A stretch of DNA of 46,756 nucleotides from NCBI GenBank assembly GCA_019359515.1, contig JAHHHC010000049.1, forward strand, positions 1 to 46,756, written 5' to 3'. The notes beneath the pieces are model-generated. The model was not told the DNA's origin. It saw only the letters and a list, made by a program, of their open reading frames with translations, and made no database searches. The stretch is from Desmonostoc vinosum HA7617-LM4 (GTDB lineage Bacteria > Cyanobacteriota > Cyanobacteriia > Cyanobacteriales > Nostocaceae). Position numbers and translations under genes: made by a program. Positions 18,807-27,473 of this stretch are shown piece after piece; the stretch's first letter is position 1; every line of letters starts with the position of its first letter.

Positions 18807-20840
18807 ATGGTTAAATCTGCTCCTCCCCCAATTGCTAGCCGTAAACCTTCTAAAGTAGAAGGAATCAAAGAAAATAGTAATTTTTTACGTGAACCCGTAG
18901 CAACTGAGATACTTCAGGATACAACTCACTTTAGCGAAGATGCGATACAGATTCTGAAGTTTCATGGATCTTATCAGCAGGATAACCGCGACAATCGCGT
19001 CAAGGGACAGGAAAAAGATTATCAGTTTATGCTGCGGACAAAAAATCCTGGTGGATTTATACCGCCGCAACTGTATCTAGCTTTAGACAAGCTAGCTGAT
19101 GAATACGGCAACCATACGTTACGAGTAACCACTCGTCAAGGTTTTCAACTGCACGGAATTCTCAAGAAAAATCTTAAGACGGCAATTGCCACTATTGTTA
19201 AAAACTTGGGTTCAACCTTGGGTGCTTGCGGCGACATCAACCGCAATGTCATGGCACCACCAGTTCCCTTTAAGAATCGCCTTGAGTATCAGTATGCTTG
19301 GGAATATGCTCAGAATGTTGCTGATTTGCTATCACCACTAACGGGTGCTTATTACGAAATCTGGTTAGATGGTGAAAAAGTCATTAGCGGTGAAGAAAAC
19401 CCAGAGGTCAAAGCAGCAAGACAGCGTAATGGCACTGGTACAATCATCCATGACAACGAAGAACCGATTTATGGCACGCACTACATGCCTCGTAAGTTCA
19501 AAGTTTCCGTGACAGTGCCAGGGGATAACTCGGTTGATTTATATTCCCAAGACCTTACCTTGGTAGTTATTACCAATAAAAAAGGTAAACTCGAAGGCTT
19601 TAACATCTTCGCTGGCGGTGGCTTAGGACGGACACACAACAAAGAAGAAACCTTCGCTAGGATAGCAGACCCAATTTGCTATGTAGCAAAAGATGATGTC
19701 TACGACTTAGTAAAAGCAATTGTTGCGACTCAGAGAGATTATGGCGATCGCACCGACCGCCGTCATGCCAGACTAAAATATCTACTCCACGATTGGGGCG
19801 TTGATCAATTCCGTACCAAGGTCGAGGAATACTTTGGTAAACCAGTTGCACCTTTTAAATCCCTACCAGAGTTTAAATATCACGACTTTCTCGGTTGGAA
19901 TGAACAAGGCGATGGCAAACTGTTTTTAGGTATTTCCATTGATAATGGTCGAGTCAAAGATGAAGGTTCATTGCAACTTAAAACAGCCTTGCGGGAAATT
20001 GTTGAGCAATTTAACTTACCCATCCGCTTGACGCCTCACCAAAACCTGATTTTTTGCGACATCGAACCAGATCACAAGCAAGCCATTCAAGATATTCTGA
20101 CTCGTTGTGGTATCGTCTCTGACCCCAGCACAATAGAACCTCTAGTGCGTTATGCTATGGCTTGCCCTGCTTTGCCTACTTGCGGTCTAGCCATCACCGA
20201 ATCAGAACGAGCAATACCTGGTATATTAGAACGAATTCGCACTCTATTAGATCAAGTTGGTTTACAAAACGAGCATTTTGTGGTAAGAATGACAGGATGC
20301 CCTAACGGCTGCGCTCGTCCCTACATGGCAGAATTGGGTTTTGTAGGTAGCGCCCCCGAATCATACCAACTATGGTTAGGAGGTTCGCCCAATCAAACTA
20401 GGCTGGCACTGCCTTATATGGAAAGGCTACATCATAACGATTTAGAAACCCAGCTAGAGCCGATTTTTGTCTACTTTAAAAAGTTACGCCAATCTGGGGA
20501 AAGTTTTGGTGATTTTTGCGATCGCGTCGGTTTTGACGCCATCCGGGAATTTGCCGCTCAATACGAGTCTCAGACTGCCCCAGAAACAGGAATTACAGAC
20601 GATAGCGATGGTTTAGTAGAGACAATGGCAGATTCCACCACAGCACCAATTACAGAAGAAAGTGAAGCTCAGGAAGTAGCGATCGCAAACACTACCGTTG
20701 CTAGCAGTAAAACACGGCGTCGCGTTAGCCTGCAACATGATATTTACAGCAAAGTCAAGGAAACCGCAGCTCGCCAAGGCAAATCAATGACTCAGTTAGT
20801 CAACGAGGCTGTAGAGATTTACTTGAAAAATTTGTCGTAA
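18807..20840 (+). CDS. sir: Ferredoxin-dependent sulfite reductase with C-terminal RHH-like extension
   Basis: Assimilatory sulfite reductase, reducing sulfite to sulfide with six electrons from ferredoxin. Residues about 30-585 form the duplicated siroheme-binding fold; the [4Fe-4S]/siroheme cysteines are C453-X5-C459 (CPALPTC) and C498-X3-C502 (CPNGC). The ferredoxin type, as opposed to an NADPH type, is inferred from the single-polypeptide layout and host. The product has 677 residues, longer than the usual 580-640. After an acidic linker (about 590-632) it ends in about 45 residues with a basic strand and two helices ([38 protein letters not shown]) that look like a ribbon-helix-helix DNA-binding unit. 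The frame is continuous with no stop between. A GCCGAG/CTCGGC hairpin lies in the leader at 18733-18765. Confidence 0.92.
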   Translation: MVKSAPPPIASRKPSKVEGIKENSNFLREPVATEILQDTTHFSEDAIQILKFHGSYQQDNRDNRVKGQEKDYQFMLRTKNPGGFIPPQLYLALDKLADEYGNHTLRVTTRQGFQLHGILKKNLKTAIATIVKNLGSTLGACGDINRNVMAPPVPFKNRLEYQYAWEYAQNVADLLSPLTGAYYEIWLDGEKVISGEENPEVKAARQRNGTGTIIHDNEEPIYGTHYMPRKFKVSVTVPGDNSVDLYSQDLTLVVITNKKGKLEGFNIFAGGGLGRTHNKEETFARIADPICYVAKDDVYDLVKAIVATQRDYGDRTDRRHARLKYLLHDWGVDQFRTKVEEYFGKPVAPFKSLPEFKYHDFLGWNEQGDGKLFLGISIDNGRVKDEGSLQLKTALREIVEQFNLPIRLTPHQNLIFCDIEPDHKQAIQDILTRCGIVSDPSTIEPLVRYAMACPALPTCGLAITESERAIPGILERIRTLLDQVGLQNEHFVVRMTGCPNGCARPYMAELGFVGSAPESYQLWLGGSPNQTRLALPYMERLHHNDLETQLEPIFVYFKKLRQSGESFGDFCDRVGFDAIREFAAQYESQTAPETGITDDSDGLVETMADSTTAPITEESEAQEVAIANTTVASSKTRRRVSLQHDIYSKVKETAARQGKSMTQLVNEAVEIYLKNLS

Positions 20841-20897
20841 ATCTAAACTTCACAAGCGGGCTTTCGCCTAAACGCAAAACAATTTATCGTGAGATTT

Positions 20898-20927
20898 CTC
20901 CCGTTATAGTTGCACACTGAACGGGAG
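20898..20927 (+). terminator. Hairpin downstream of sir
   Basis: Inverted repeat CTCCCGTT (20898-20905) and AACGGGAG (20920-20927) with a 14-base loop, 58 bases after the sir stop and followed by CTTCTAATACG. Plausible terminator without a strong U tract. Confidence 0.5.
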
Positions 20928-21072
20928 CTTCTAATACGGAAAACTTGTACCAAATTTGCGTGGGTTTATTGTAGATAATTTAGATCAAATTTTACTATCC
21001 CAGAGAGAACGGAATTAGTGTTATACCATGTCCGTTTAAAGACTTATGATTTGGCTGACGCGGAGATAGGGA

Positions 21073-21168
21073 GACGCGGTGAGACAGCGAGTAAAGGAGG
21101 GTTTCCCTCCGCAGGCGACTGCGTTAGCGCAGCGTTAGCGAGCTTGCGAGCGTCACCCGAAGGGGGAC
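21073..21168. repeat. Dispersed palindromic repeat, intergenic copy
   Basis: The unit runs from GACGCGGTGAG through GGAGGGTTTCCCTCC and GCAGGCGACTG to ACCCGAAGGGGGAC, with inner palindromes TGCGTTAGCGCA and CGTTAGCGAGCTTGCGAGCG. Related copies occur inside coding sequence at 34344-34411 and, reversed, at 43693-43729. In this copy an extra block of about 30 bases sits in the middle. Confidence 0.8.
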
Positions 21169-21331
21169 AAGGGAGAAATTTTTATGATAAGTGATTAGCC
21201 GGACATGATATTACTCGTGTTGCAAGTGGTTATCGAGATCTAGAATCTTTGTTTGCAGATGTAGATGAGGAATGAAACTTATAACTAGAGCTTAATAAAA
21301 AGCCATCTCGAAAAGCAAAACAAAAAATTTC

Positions 21332-22039
21332 ATGACTCAACTGCAAAGAATAGCGATCGCACCTTCCCAATTCCAGCAAGAGCAAATCTTGCTTACCAAA
21401 GAGCAGCAACATTATCTTATACGTGTGTTGCGTTTGCGAGAAGGCGATCGCTTTATTGCTATGGATGGTTTGGGAAAATCGTGGTTGGCACAGCTGCAAC
21501 AAGAACAAGCCCAAGTATTAGAACCACTGACAGTAGAAAGCGAATTACCTGTATCAATTAATCTTGTTGTAGCGTTGCCCAAAGGTAATGGATTTGATGA
21601 AGTAGTACGAACTTCTACAGAATTGGGCGTAGCTTGTATTACTCCAGTTTTGAGCGATCGCACACTACTACATCCCAGTCCTCAAAAACTTGAACGTTGG
21701 CGACGCATAGCCACCGAAGCCGCCGAACAATCAGAACGCGCCTTTGTCCCTACAATTTTAGAGCCTGTAGCTTTTAGCACATGGTTGTCATTCGTTAACA
21801 GTCATCAATATATCTGTGTAGCACGTGGCAACTTTCCCCATTTAAAAGATTGCCTACACCACAAAGAACAAGCAAACATCGTCATTGCCATTGGCCCAGA
21901 AGGCGGTTGGACAGACAAAGAAATTGAAAATGCGATCGCATCTGGATTTCAACCCGTTTCCCTTGGTCGCCGCATCTTACGAGCAGTTACAGCACCAATA
22001 GTCGCTTTATCCTTAATTACCGCAGCATATGAAGTATAA
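21332..22039 (+). CDS. rsmE: 16S rRNA (uracil1498-N3)-methyltransferase RsmE
   Basis: RsmE is a SPOUT-class enzyme that methylates N3 of U1498 in helix 44 of 16S rRNA using S-adenosylmethionine. The 235-residue product has the N-terminal PUA-like domain (QQHYLIRVLRLREGDRF) and the C-terminal trefoil-knot domain with GTELGV-like STELGV, the SAM-binding IGPEGGWTDKEIE and the knot end SLGRRILRAVTAP. The Glu usual in the LRxETA motif is Val here, a variation I believe occurs in cyanobacterial members. The following TPR gene lies 57 bases downstream on the same strand. Confidence 0.93.
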   Translation: MTQLQRIAIAPSQFQQEQILLTKEQQHYLIRVLRLREGDRFIAMDGLGKSWLAQLQQEQAQVLEPLTVESELPVSINLVVALPKGNGFDEVVRTSTELGVACITPVLSDRTLLHPSPQKLERWRRIATEAAEQSERAFVPTILEPVAFSTWLSFVNSHQYICVARGNFPHLKDCLHHKEQANIVIAIGPEGGWTDKEIENAIASGFQPVSLGRRILRAVTAPIVALSLITAAYEV

Positions 22040-22096
22040 ATGATTTATACTCACCCCTCTGGTGAGAAATCCTTCAGTGTGCATTTTAACTAAGCA

Positions 22097-23170
22097 ATGA
22101 TTGAGCAAATTGCGATCGCTTTTGAACAAAAAGACTACCAAACAGCTGCAAAATTACTCAAACAGCTGCTAAAAGAATCACCAGAAAACCCTTGGGCACA
22201 ATTTTATCTCGCAAGACTGCACGAAGTATTTAAAAAGCGCCAACAAGCAGAAAAAATCTATCGGCAACTACTGCGAAGCACGAATAATCCTAAAATATTG
22301 ACACAAGCACGTCAAGGTTTGCGGCGGTTACAAGAAATAGAGCAAGAAGAAAGACAAAGAGCTATTATCCAAGCAACAGCCGAACCTAGCGACACCGAAC
22401 TAGGCATACTAATTTTAAAACCTCTGAGCAACGAACTAAAAACCGTAGCAACCCAAAAATTTGCCCAAATAATGCAGCTAGATGCCTACACAGCGAGGCT
22501 GACTCTGCCAAGTCGTGGCTGGAAATCATACCGCACTGGACAAGTAGGAGAACTGAAATTTTACGGACAACAGCTACAGCAAGCTGAAATTCCCTGCTTC
22601 TGGACGACAATAGGCCAAATTCAACAAATTCAAGTCTTTCAAGTCAAATATTTCCTAGAATCTGATCCAAAAGTTACTGTTGTTTGCAGCAACCAAACAA
22701 ATCAACTTGGTTCTTTAACCTTTGACTGGTCAGAAGTCACAGCTAGAGTGGTAGGATTGTTGCCTATATTTGAGGAAGTTGTAGACCGAGACGTGCGCGG
22801 TAAGCTAGAACGAAAAACCCAAACCCAAGACTATGCTCAGTTTTGTGATTTGCACCTACCAAGCAGAGGTTCTATCCTCCGACTTTATGACAATGGTTAT
22901 GAATTTCATCAAGGTATAGAAATTAATCCCCAAGCTAGCCAAAACACAATCAGGATCAATTGGAATAACTTACTCGATTGGCTTGAGCAAAAATTGCCCC
23001 AAGTTAAAGTTTGGTCTGATTTTACTCCTTTTGCACAGACAGTCTTAGATCAAACAGAAATACTCAGTCGGATTAAATCTCATATTCATCTATTTCGCAG
23101 AGAAGAAACTAATTGGGACTCAGCCTTTCATTTGTATAGTGGACTGATATTCATGAATGATGCTAGCTAA
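22097..23170 (+). CDS. TPR-containing conserved protein
   Basis: A 357-residue cytoplasmic protein. The first 90 residues hold two TPR-like helix pairs (AIAFEQKDYQTAAKLLKQLL, AQFYLARLHEVFKKRQQAEK), followed by a charged linker and a large alpha/beta domain (about 95-345) without a motif I recognise. The gene is likely co-transcribed with rsmE. I recall similar proteins in filamentous cyanobacteria annotated only as tetratricopeptide repeat protein. No membrane segment or signal peptide. Confidence 0.7.
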   Translation: MIEQIAIAFEQKDYQTAAKLLKQLLKESPENPWAQFYLARLHEVFKKRQQAEKIYRQLLRSTNNPKILTQARQGLRRLQEIEQEERQRAIIQATAEPSDTELGILILKPLSNELKTVATQKFAQIMQLDAYTARLTLPSRGWKSYRTGQVGELKFYGQQLQQAEIPCFWTTIGQIQQIQVFQVKYFLESDPKVTVVCSNQTNQLGSLTFDWSEVTARVVGLLPIFEEVVDRDVRGKLERKTQTQDYAQFCDLHLPSRGSILRLYDNGYEFHQGIEINPQASQNTIRINWNNLLDWLEQKLPQVKVWSDFTPFAQTVLDQTEILSRIKSHIHLFRREETNWDSAFHLYSGLIFMNDAS

Positions 23171-23527
23171 TTACTGGTTACAAAAGAATTTTCTGCACCA
23201 AACTATTTAGCAATGAACTAGTAACACTGCCGTAGAACGTTCAGTCCCAGATTAATCTGCGAGCGTTCGCTCAGAAGGTAGTAAATGGAGTTTAAGCGAT
23301 TTTCTGTTAAAAAAGAAGTAGGTAAATATTAGCGATCGCTCAAAAATAGAGTCTTGTTTGCTAGGCTAAAGCAGAAGATTTAAAATTTAGGTAGATAATC
23401 AAGACTAAATAGTCTTTATGGCTCACTCCACTAGTCAACTCTTTATTTTAGATCAGACTAAAGTTTATTGGTAAATAACAACGAATTAAATTAATCAAGT
23501 ATAAATTATTGAGATTGTAGCTAAACA
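23171..23527. other. Upstream region of the GHKL cassette, no gene
   Basis: This 357-base AT-rich gap carries the last HIP1 site (AGCGATCGCT near 23331) before a long HIP1-free stretch. It probably contains the cassette promoter, but I cannot single out -35/-10 boxes with confidence. A sequence CGTAGAACGTTC-like block with small inverted repeats sits near 23230-23275. Confidence 0.4.
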
Positions 23528-25591
23528 ATGATGCATTTTAAGTTTTCACCAAAAATTCTGCAAAGGCTGGGAGAAGAACTTGTTCCAAATCCAGACCAAG
23601 GAATCATTGAATTGGTTAAGAACTCTTATGATGCTGATGCTATTGAATGCAGAGTAGAGCTTATCAAAACTAGCGCCATAGGTGGCTCGATTATTATTTC
23701 AGATAACGGTGTTGGTATGGATAAGGATGATATTAGCGAGGGATGGCTGGTGCTAGGTCGCTCGAAAAAATCCAACCGTGAAGTTACTCAATTAGGTCGC
23801 CTACCTGTAGGTAATAAAGGATTAGGTAGGTTAGCTGCTCTACAAATGGGTTCTCAAGTACTCTTGAAAACTAGACCTAAAGATGAACCAGGAGTTGAAT
23901 ATTCTCTAACGATTAATTGGGATGATTTTCAAGAAGCTGATGTAGTAGAAGATGTTCCTTTAGATATTAAACAAAGTGTTACAGATCAACAATATGGGAC
24001 TGATATTATAGTCAGTAATCTTAAAAATATATTCACTAAACGCGACATTCAAAGACTAGCTAGAGAGCTTTTATTGTTAGCAGATCCATTTGATAATCAT
24101 ACTGGGTTCCATCTTCAACTTATTGCTTCAGAATTTTCGGAGATTGAAAAACAAGTAAGCAATGCTTACTTTAGTGATGCTGAATATCATTTGAAAGCTT
24201 ATATAAATGGAGATGGGATTGCTGAAGCAAGTTTACTAGACTGGCAGGGAAACGTAATTTTTCATGCTGAGCATAGTGATCTTTATCAAGAAACTTCTCA
24301 AGAGCCTTACAAAACACCTCCAACAGAATTTGAATTGTGGGTATTCTTGCTAAATCCTCAAAGTTTTTCAGCTAGAAAGGCTTCTATTTCTATCAAACAA
24401 GTTAGAGAATGGCTTGCTCAAGTAGGGAATGTTCGTTTATATCATCGGGGTTTGCGGGTAAAACCTTACGGAGATTCAGATGATGATTGGTTGAACTTAA
24501 ATTATGCACGAGCAAGAAATCCAGAGGTACGTCCTTCAACAAAAACAGTTATTGGTAGAGTAATTGTTAGTGACCCTAACGATATGTTGCTTCAGAAAAC
24601 CGATAGGCTTGGTTTTATTGAAAATGAAGCTTTTTTAGAGTTAAAACGCTTCGCAATTGATGTGTTGGAGTGGATGGCTAAAGAAAGGCTGAAAGTCACT
24701 GAAACGCAAAGACAAAGAGTTAAGAAACAAGTTCCTCGTGATCTTACAGAAGCTAAAGCCAGAATTGAAGAAGTTATTGAAGCAGAAGTTCCCCAAGAAT
24801 CTCGTCCTCAAGTCCTAGAAGCTGTTCAGCAATACGAAACTGTAACAGAGCGTGAGACAAACATCTTACGTGAAGACCTTCAGCTCTATCGTAGTTTAGC
24901 TACAGCAGGAACAACAGCAGCAGTTTTTGCTCATGAATCTGGCAAACCAGTAACTTTAATTGAAAAAATAGCTAAGAGAATAGAAAGAAAAGGTAAAGAA
25001 ATTCTGGGAGAAAAATATGAACACTATTTAGGAGAACCGGTTACAAAGCTTTATCAAGTAAGTAAATCATTACAACGCTTTTCTAAGTTTCCACTGCATC
25101 TGTTGAAACGAGAAAAACGTCGTGCAGGCGTTGTAGATACTCATATTGTTATTGATGAGATGGTTACATTCTTTCAAAGCTTTTTTGATGAAGGCAAAAT
25201 TGAAATTATAAAAGATAAAGTTGAAGGTAATCCTTGCATTTATGGAAGTAATGCTTTGCTAGAAGCAATTATTACAAATCTTTTAATAAATGCTATGAAT
25301 GCTTTTAATGTTGAAGGTGGACGCACAGAAGGACGTAAAATAATTATCAGAACTGAAACTGAAGGAAGTAACTTAAATATTAAAGTTTTAGATAATGGTT
25401 CAGGAATCCATAATATAAAAATAGACGAAATTTGGCTGCCTGGTAGGACAACTAGGGAAGGTGGTACAGGTTTAGGATTGACAATTGTTAGAGATTCTGT
25501 AACCGATTTAGGAGGAGCGGTAAATGCGAATCCAGAAAGTGAGTTAGGAGGAGCAGAATTTATTGTAAAATTGCCACTTGTAGGAGAATAG
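23528..25591 (+). CDS. Double-GHKL protein: HSP90-like ATPase plus histidine kinase core
   Basis: A 687-residue soluble protein with two ATP-binding GHKL modules. The N-terminal one is HSP90/MORC-like: Glu28 and Asn32 in ELVKNSYDADA, Asp59 in SDNGVGM, and glycine-rich GNKGLGRLAA (95-104). Residues about 200-430 form a linker region like the HSP90/MutL transducer, followed by charged helices. The C-terminal one is a histidine kinase: H-box AHESGKPVTLIEK with His469, N-box LLEAIITNLLINAMNAFN (about 578-595), G1 DNGSG (Asp622) and G2 GGTGLGLTIV (about 645). No membrane segment, PAS or HAMP domain is present, so the N-terminal ATPase probably acts as sensor or switch. The next gene, a receiver protein, starts 5 bases after the stop. 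A defence or conflict role is inferred. Confidence 0.85.
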   Translation: MMHFKFSPKILQRLGEELVPNPDQGIIELVKNSYDADAIECRVELIKTSAIGGSIIISDNGVGMDKDDISEGWLVLGRSKKSNREVTQLGRLPVGNKGLGRLAALQMGSQVLLKTRPKDEPGVEYSLTINWDDFQEADVVEDVPLDIKQSVTDQQYGTDIIVSNLKNIFTKRDIQRLARELLLLADPFDNHTGFHLQLIASEFSEIEKQVSNAYFSDAEYHLKAYINGDGIAEASLLDWQGNVIFHAEHSDLYQETSQEPYKTPPTEFELWVFLLNPQSFSARKASISIKQVREWLAQVGNVRLYHRGLRVKPYGDSDDDWLNLNYARARNPEVRPSTKTVIGRVIVSDPNDMLLQKTDRLGFIENEAFLELKRFAIDVLEWMAKERLKVTETQRQRVKKQVPRDLTEAKARIEEVIEAEVPQESRPQVLEAVQQYETVTERETNILREDLQLYRSLATAGTTAAVFAHESGKPVTLIEKIAKRIERKGKEILGEKYEHYLGEPVTKLYQVSKSLQRFSKFPLHLLKREKRRAGVVDTHIVIDEMVTFFQSFFDEGKIEIIKDKVEGNPCIYGSNALLEAIITNLLINAMNAFNVEGGRTEGRKIIIRTETEGSNLNIKVLDNGSGIHNIKIDEIWLPGRTTREGGTGLGLTIVRDSVTDLGGAVNANPESELGGAEFIVKLPLVGE

Positions 25592-25596
25592 CTGTT

Positions 25597-26286
25597 ATGA
25601 CTTTAATCCCAGCTTTAAATGAAATAAAAATAGCTATAATTGATGATGATAAAAACCTAGCTGATGCAACAGCTTGGGAAGTAGAAGAAGCAGGCTATAA
25701 ACCATGTTTATTCGTTGATGGTAATTTTAGAAATGTCAATGAGTTAGCATCGTGTATTAAAGAAAGTACTGAAGGTGCTGTATGCGATCACCGCTTGTCT
25801 AACTCTGGATTTGCTAATTTTTATGGAGCAGAATTAGTTGCAACTCTATACGACTGGAAATTTCCATCACTGTTAATTACTCAGTACACAGAAATGGATA
25901 CATCTTTGTCAATTAGAAAGTGGAGACATAAAATACCTGTACTATTAAGTCGAGATCAAGCTGATGCCTCAAATATTGCTAAAGGTATTGAAGATTGCAG
26001 ATTAGAACTTGAAGGGTGTATATCAAGTATCAGAAAACCTTATAGAACAATAGTCAGGATTGCTAATATTGATCAAGAATCTATAGAAGCTTTTATACCA
26101 GGTTGGAATCCTCATAAGGCTATTCGTTTTCCAGCTTCCCTTGTTCCTGAACATTTGCGGGATGCGTTAAAGCCAAATGTTCGCTTATTTGCTCATATTA
26201 ATATAGGAGCCGAAAAATCTGATGACCTATATTTTAAGAAGTTTGAATTAGCACCTGAACCAGATGAAGACGATGGACTTGCCTGA
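25597..26286 (+). CDS. Receiver-domain protein with unidentified C-terminal domain
   Basis: A 229-residue response-regulator-like protein. The receiver (about 10-125) keeps the acidic pocket (IIDDDKN, Asp16-18), the phosphoacceptor Asp64 (AVCDHRL) and the switch Thr95 (LLIT). The usual invariant Lys near residue 118 is not evident (PVLLSRDQ), so phosphorylation chemistry may be altered. Residues about 140-229 (RTIVRIANIDQESIEAFIPG, VRLFAHINIGAEKSDDL) are beta-rich, like a small barrel, and I cannot name them; there is no DNA-binding helix-turn-helix. It is probably the phosphorelay partner of the upstream kinase. Its 3' end overlaps the start of the hydrolase gene by 14-23 bases, which implies translational coupling. 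Confidence 0.82.
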   Translation: MTLIPALNEIKIAIIDDDKNLADATAWEVEEAGYKPCLFVDGNFRNVNELASCIKESTEGAVCDHRLSNSGFANFYGAELVATLYDWKFPSLLITQYTEMDTSLSIRKWRHKIPVLLSRDQADASNIAKGIEDCRLELEGCISSIRKPYRTIVRIANIDQESIEAFIPGWNPHKAIRFPASLVPEHLRDALKPNVRLFAHINIGAEKSDDLYFKKFELAPEPDEDDGLA

Positions 26287-27280
26287 CTTAATTATTCTAG
26301 ACGTTGGTCATGGAAATTGTGCAATTGTAAGAGATACTGATGGTGTAGTAGTCATTGACTGTTCACATGGAGCGACTTTGATAGAAACTCTTGAATATCT
26401 TGTTATTCAAGAAATATTACATATTCTCATCTCTCATTCTGATGCAGATCATATTGCAGGTATTATTAATCTACTGTCTAATGAAGATATTAAAATTCAT
26501 AATGTACACCTTAACCCTGATTCAATCAAAAAAAGTGATATTTGGTTGGATTTGCGTATTGCTTTAAAAGATGCACAGCAGCGTTTTGGAACTAAAGTTT
26601 CATCAGAATTAACAACAACAAAAACGGGAAGCTTGAATATTGGTTCAGTTAATATAGAAGTACTTGCACCAACACCTGAATTGATTTTAGGTGGTGCTGG
26701 AGGAAGAGATTTACAAGGACGGCGATTAACTTCTAACTCAATATCAGCCGTTATCGGCATAGTTCACAATTCTCATAGAGTAGCTATATTGGCAGCGGAT
26801 ATTGACAATGTGGGGTTTGACAATCTGATTCAGGTAGAAAAGAGTTTTATTGCCGATATACTTGTTTTTCCTCATCATGGTGGAAGACCAGGGAGTGGAG
26901 ATGGTAAAATATTCGCTCAGCAATTTTGTAGTTTAATACAACCAAAGCTAATAATATTCTCAATTGATCGTAATCGTTTTAATAATCCCCGCACAGAAGT
27001 AGTAGAGGGTGTTATTTCTTCAGTTCCAGATGCTCATATTTCATGCACTCAATTATCCCAACAATGTGCTGCTAGTCTTCCTAGTTCAAAGCCTACACAT
27101 TTAACTACACTTCCTGCTAAAGGGCTTATCAGTAATAGCTGCTGTGGAGGAACTATTGCTATTAAGATAGATGGTAATAGGACGACTTATGCTGAGATGG
27201 CTTCACACAAAGAATTTATTGTTAGTCAAGTAATTAGCCCAGTATGTCGAAAGTTTTTATCTACCGTTAAGCCAATTTAG
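26264..27280 (+). CDS. ComEC-like metallo-beta-lactamase-fold hydrolase
   Basis: A 338-residue soluble protein with an MBL fold. It opens with LDVGHGNCAIV, carries the metal site SHSDADH (His58, Asp60, Asp62, His63), then AILAADID as the bridging-Asp strand and VFPHHGGRPGSGD as the later metal His. This arrangement is that of the ComEC/Rec2 C-terminal nuclease-like branch, but no competence-type membrane domain is present. The substrate could be nucleic acid or a phosphodiester small molecule. The C-terminal 80 residues include a Cys pair (SNSCCGG). The start could also be ATG at 26273 (MDLPDL), which cuts the overlap with the receiver gene to 14 bases. As last gene of the cassette it is the likely effector. 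Confidence 0.83.
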   Translation: MKTMDLPDLIILDVGHGNCAIVRDTDGVVVIDCSHGATLIETLEYLVIQEILHILISHSDADHIAGIINLLSNEDIKIHNVHLNPDSIKKSDIWLDLRIALKDAQQRFGTKVSSELTTTKTGSLNIGSVNIEVLAPTPELILGGAGGRDLQGRRLTSNSISAVIGIVHNSHRVAILAADIDNVGFDNLIQVEKSFIADILVFPHHGGRPGSGDGKIFAQQFCSLIQPKLIIFSIDRNRFNNPRTEVVEGVISSVPDAHISCTQLSQQCAASLPSSKPTHLTTLPAKGLISNSCCGGTIAIKIDGNRTTYAEMASHKEFIVSQVISPVCRKFLSTVKPI

Positions 27281-27473
27281 TTTTCGTATTTTAATTAATC
27301 TTTGTGAAGTTGGTATTTTGCAGATTCTCAACGCTATTTTCTAAGTACATACTGTGTAAGGCTATTGATGGCGTGCCTTACCAGGCGACTTTCCCAAATG
27401 GCAGACGGTGTGCAGTTACTAGTTGCTTTAGTTAGTCTGGTATTAGGTTTAATAAACAATAAATATCTCTGCT

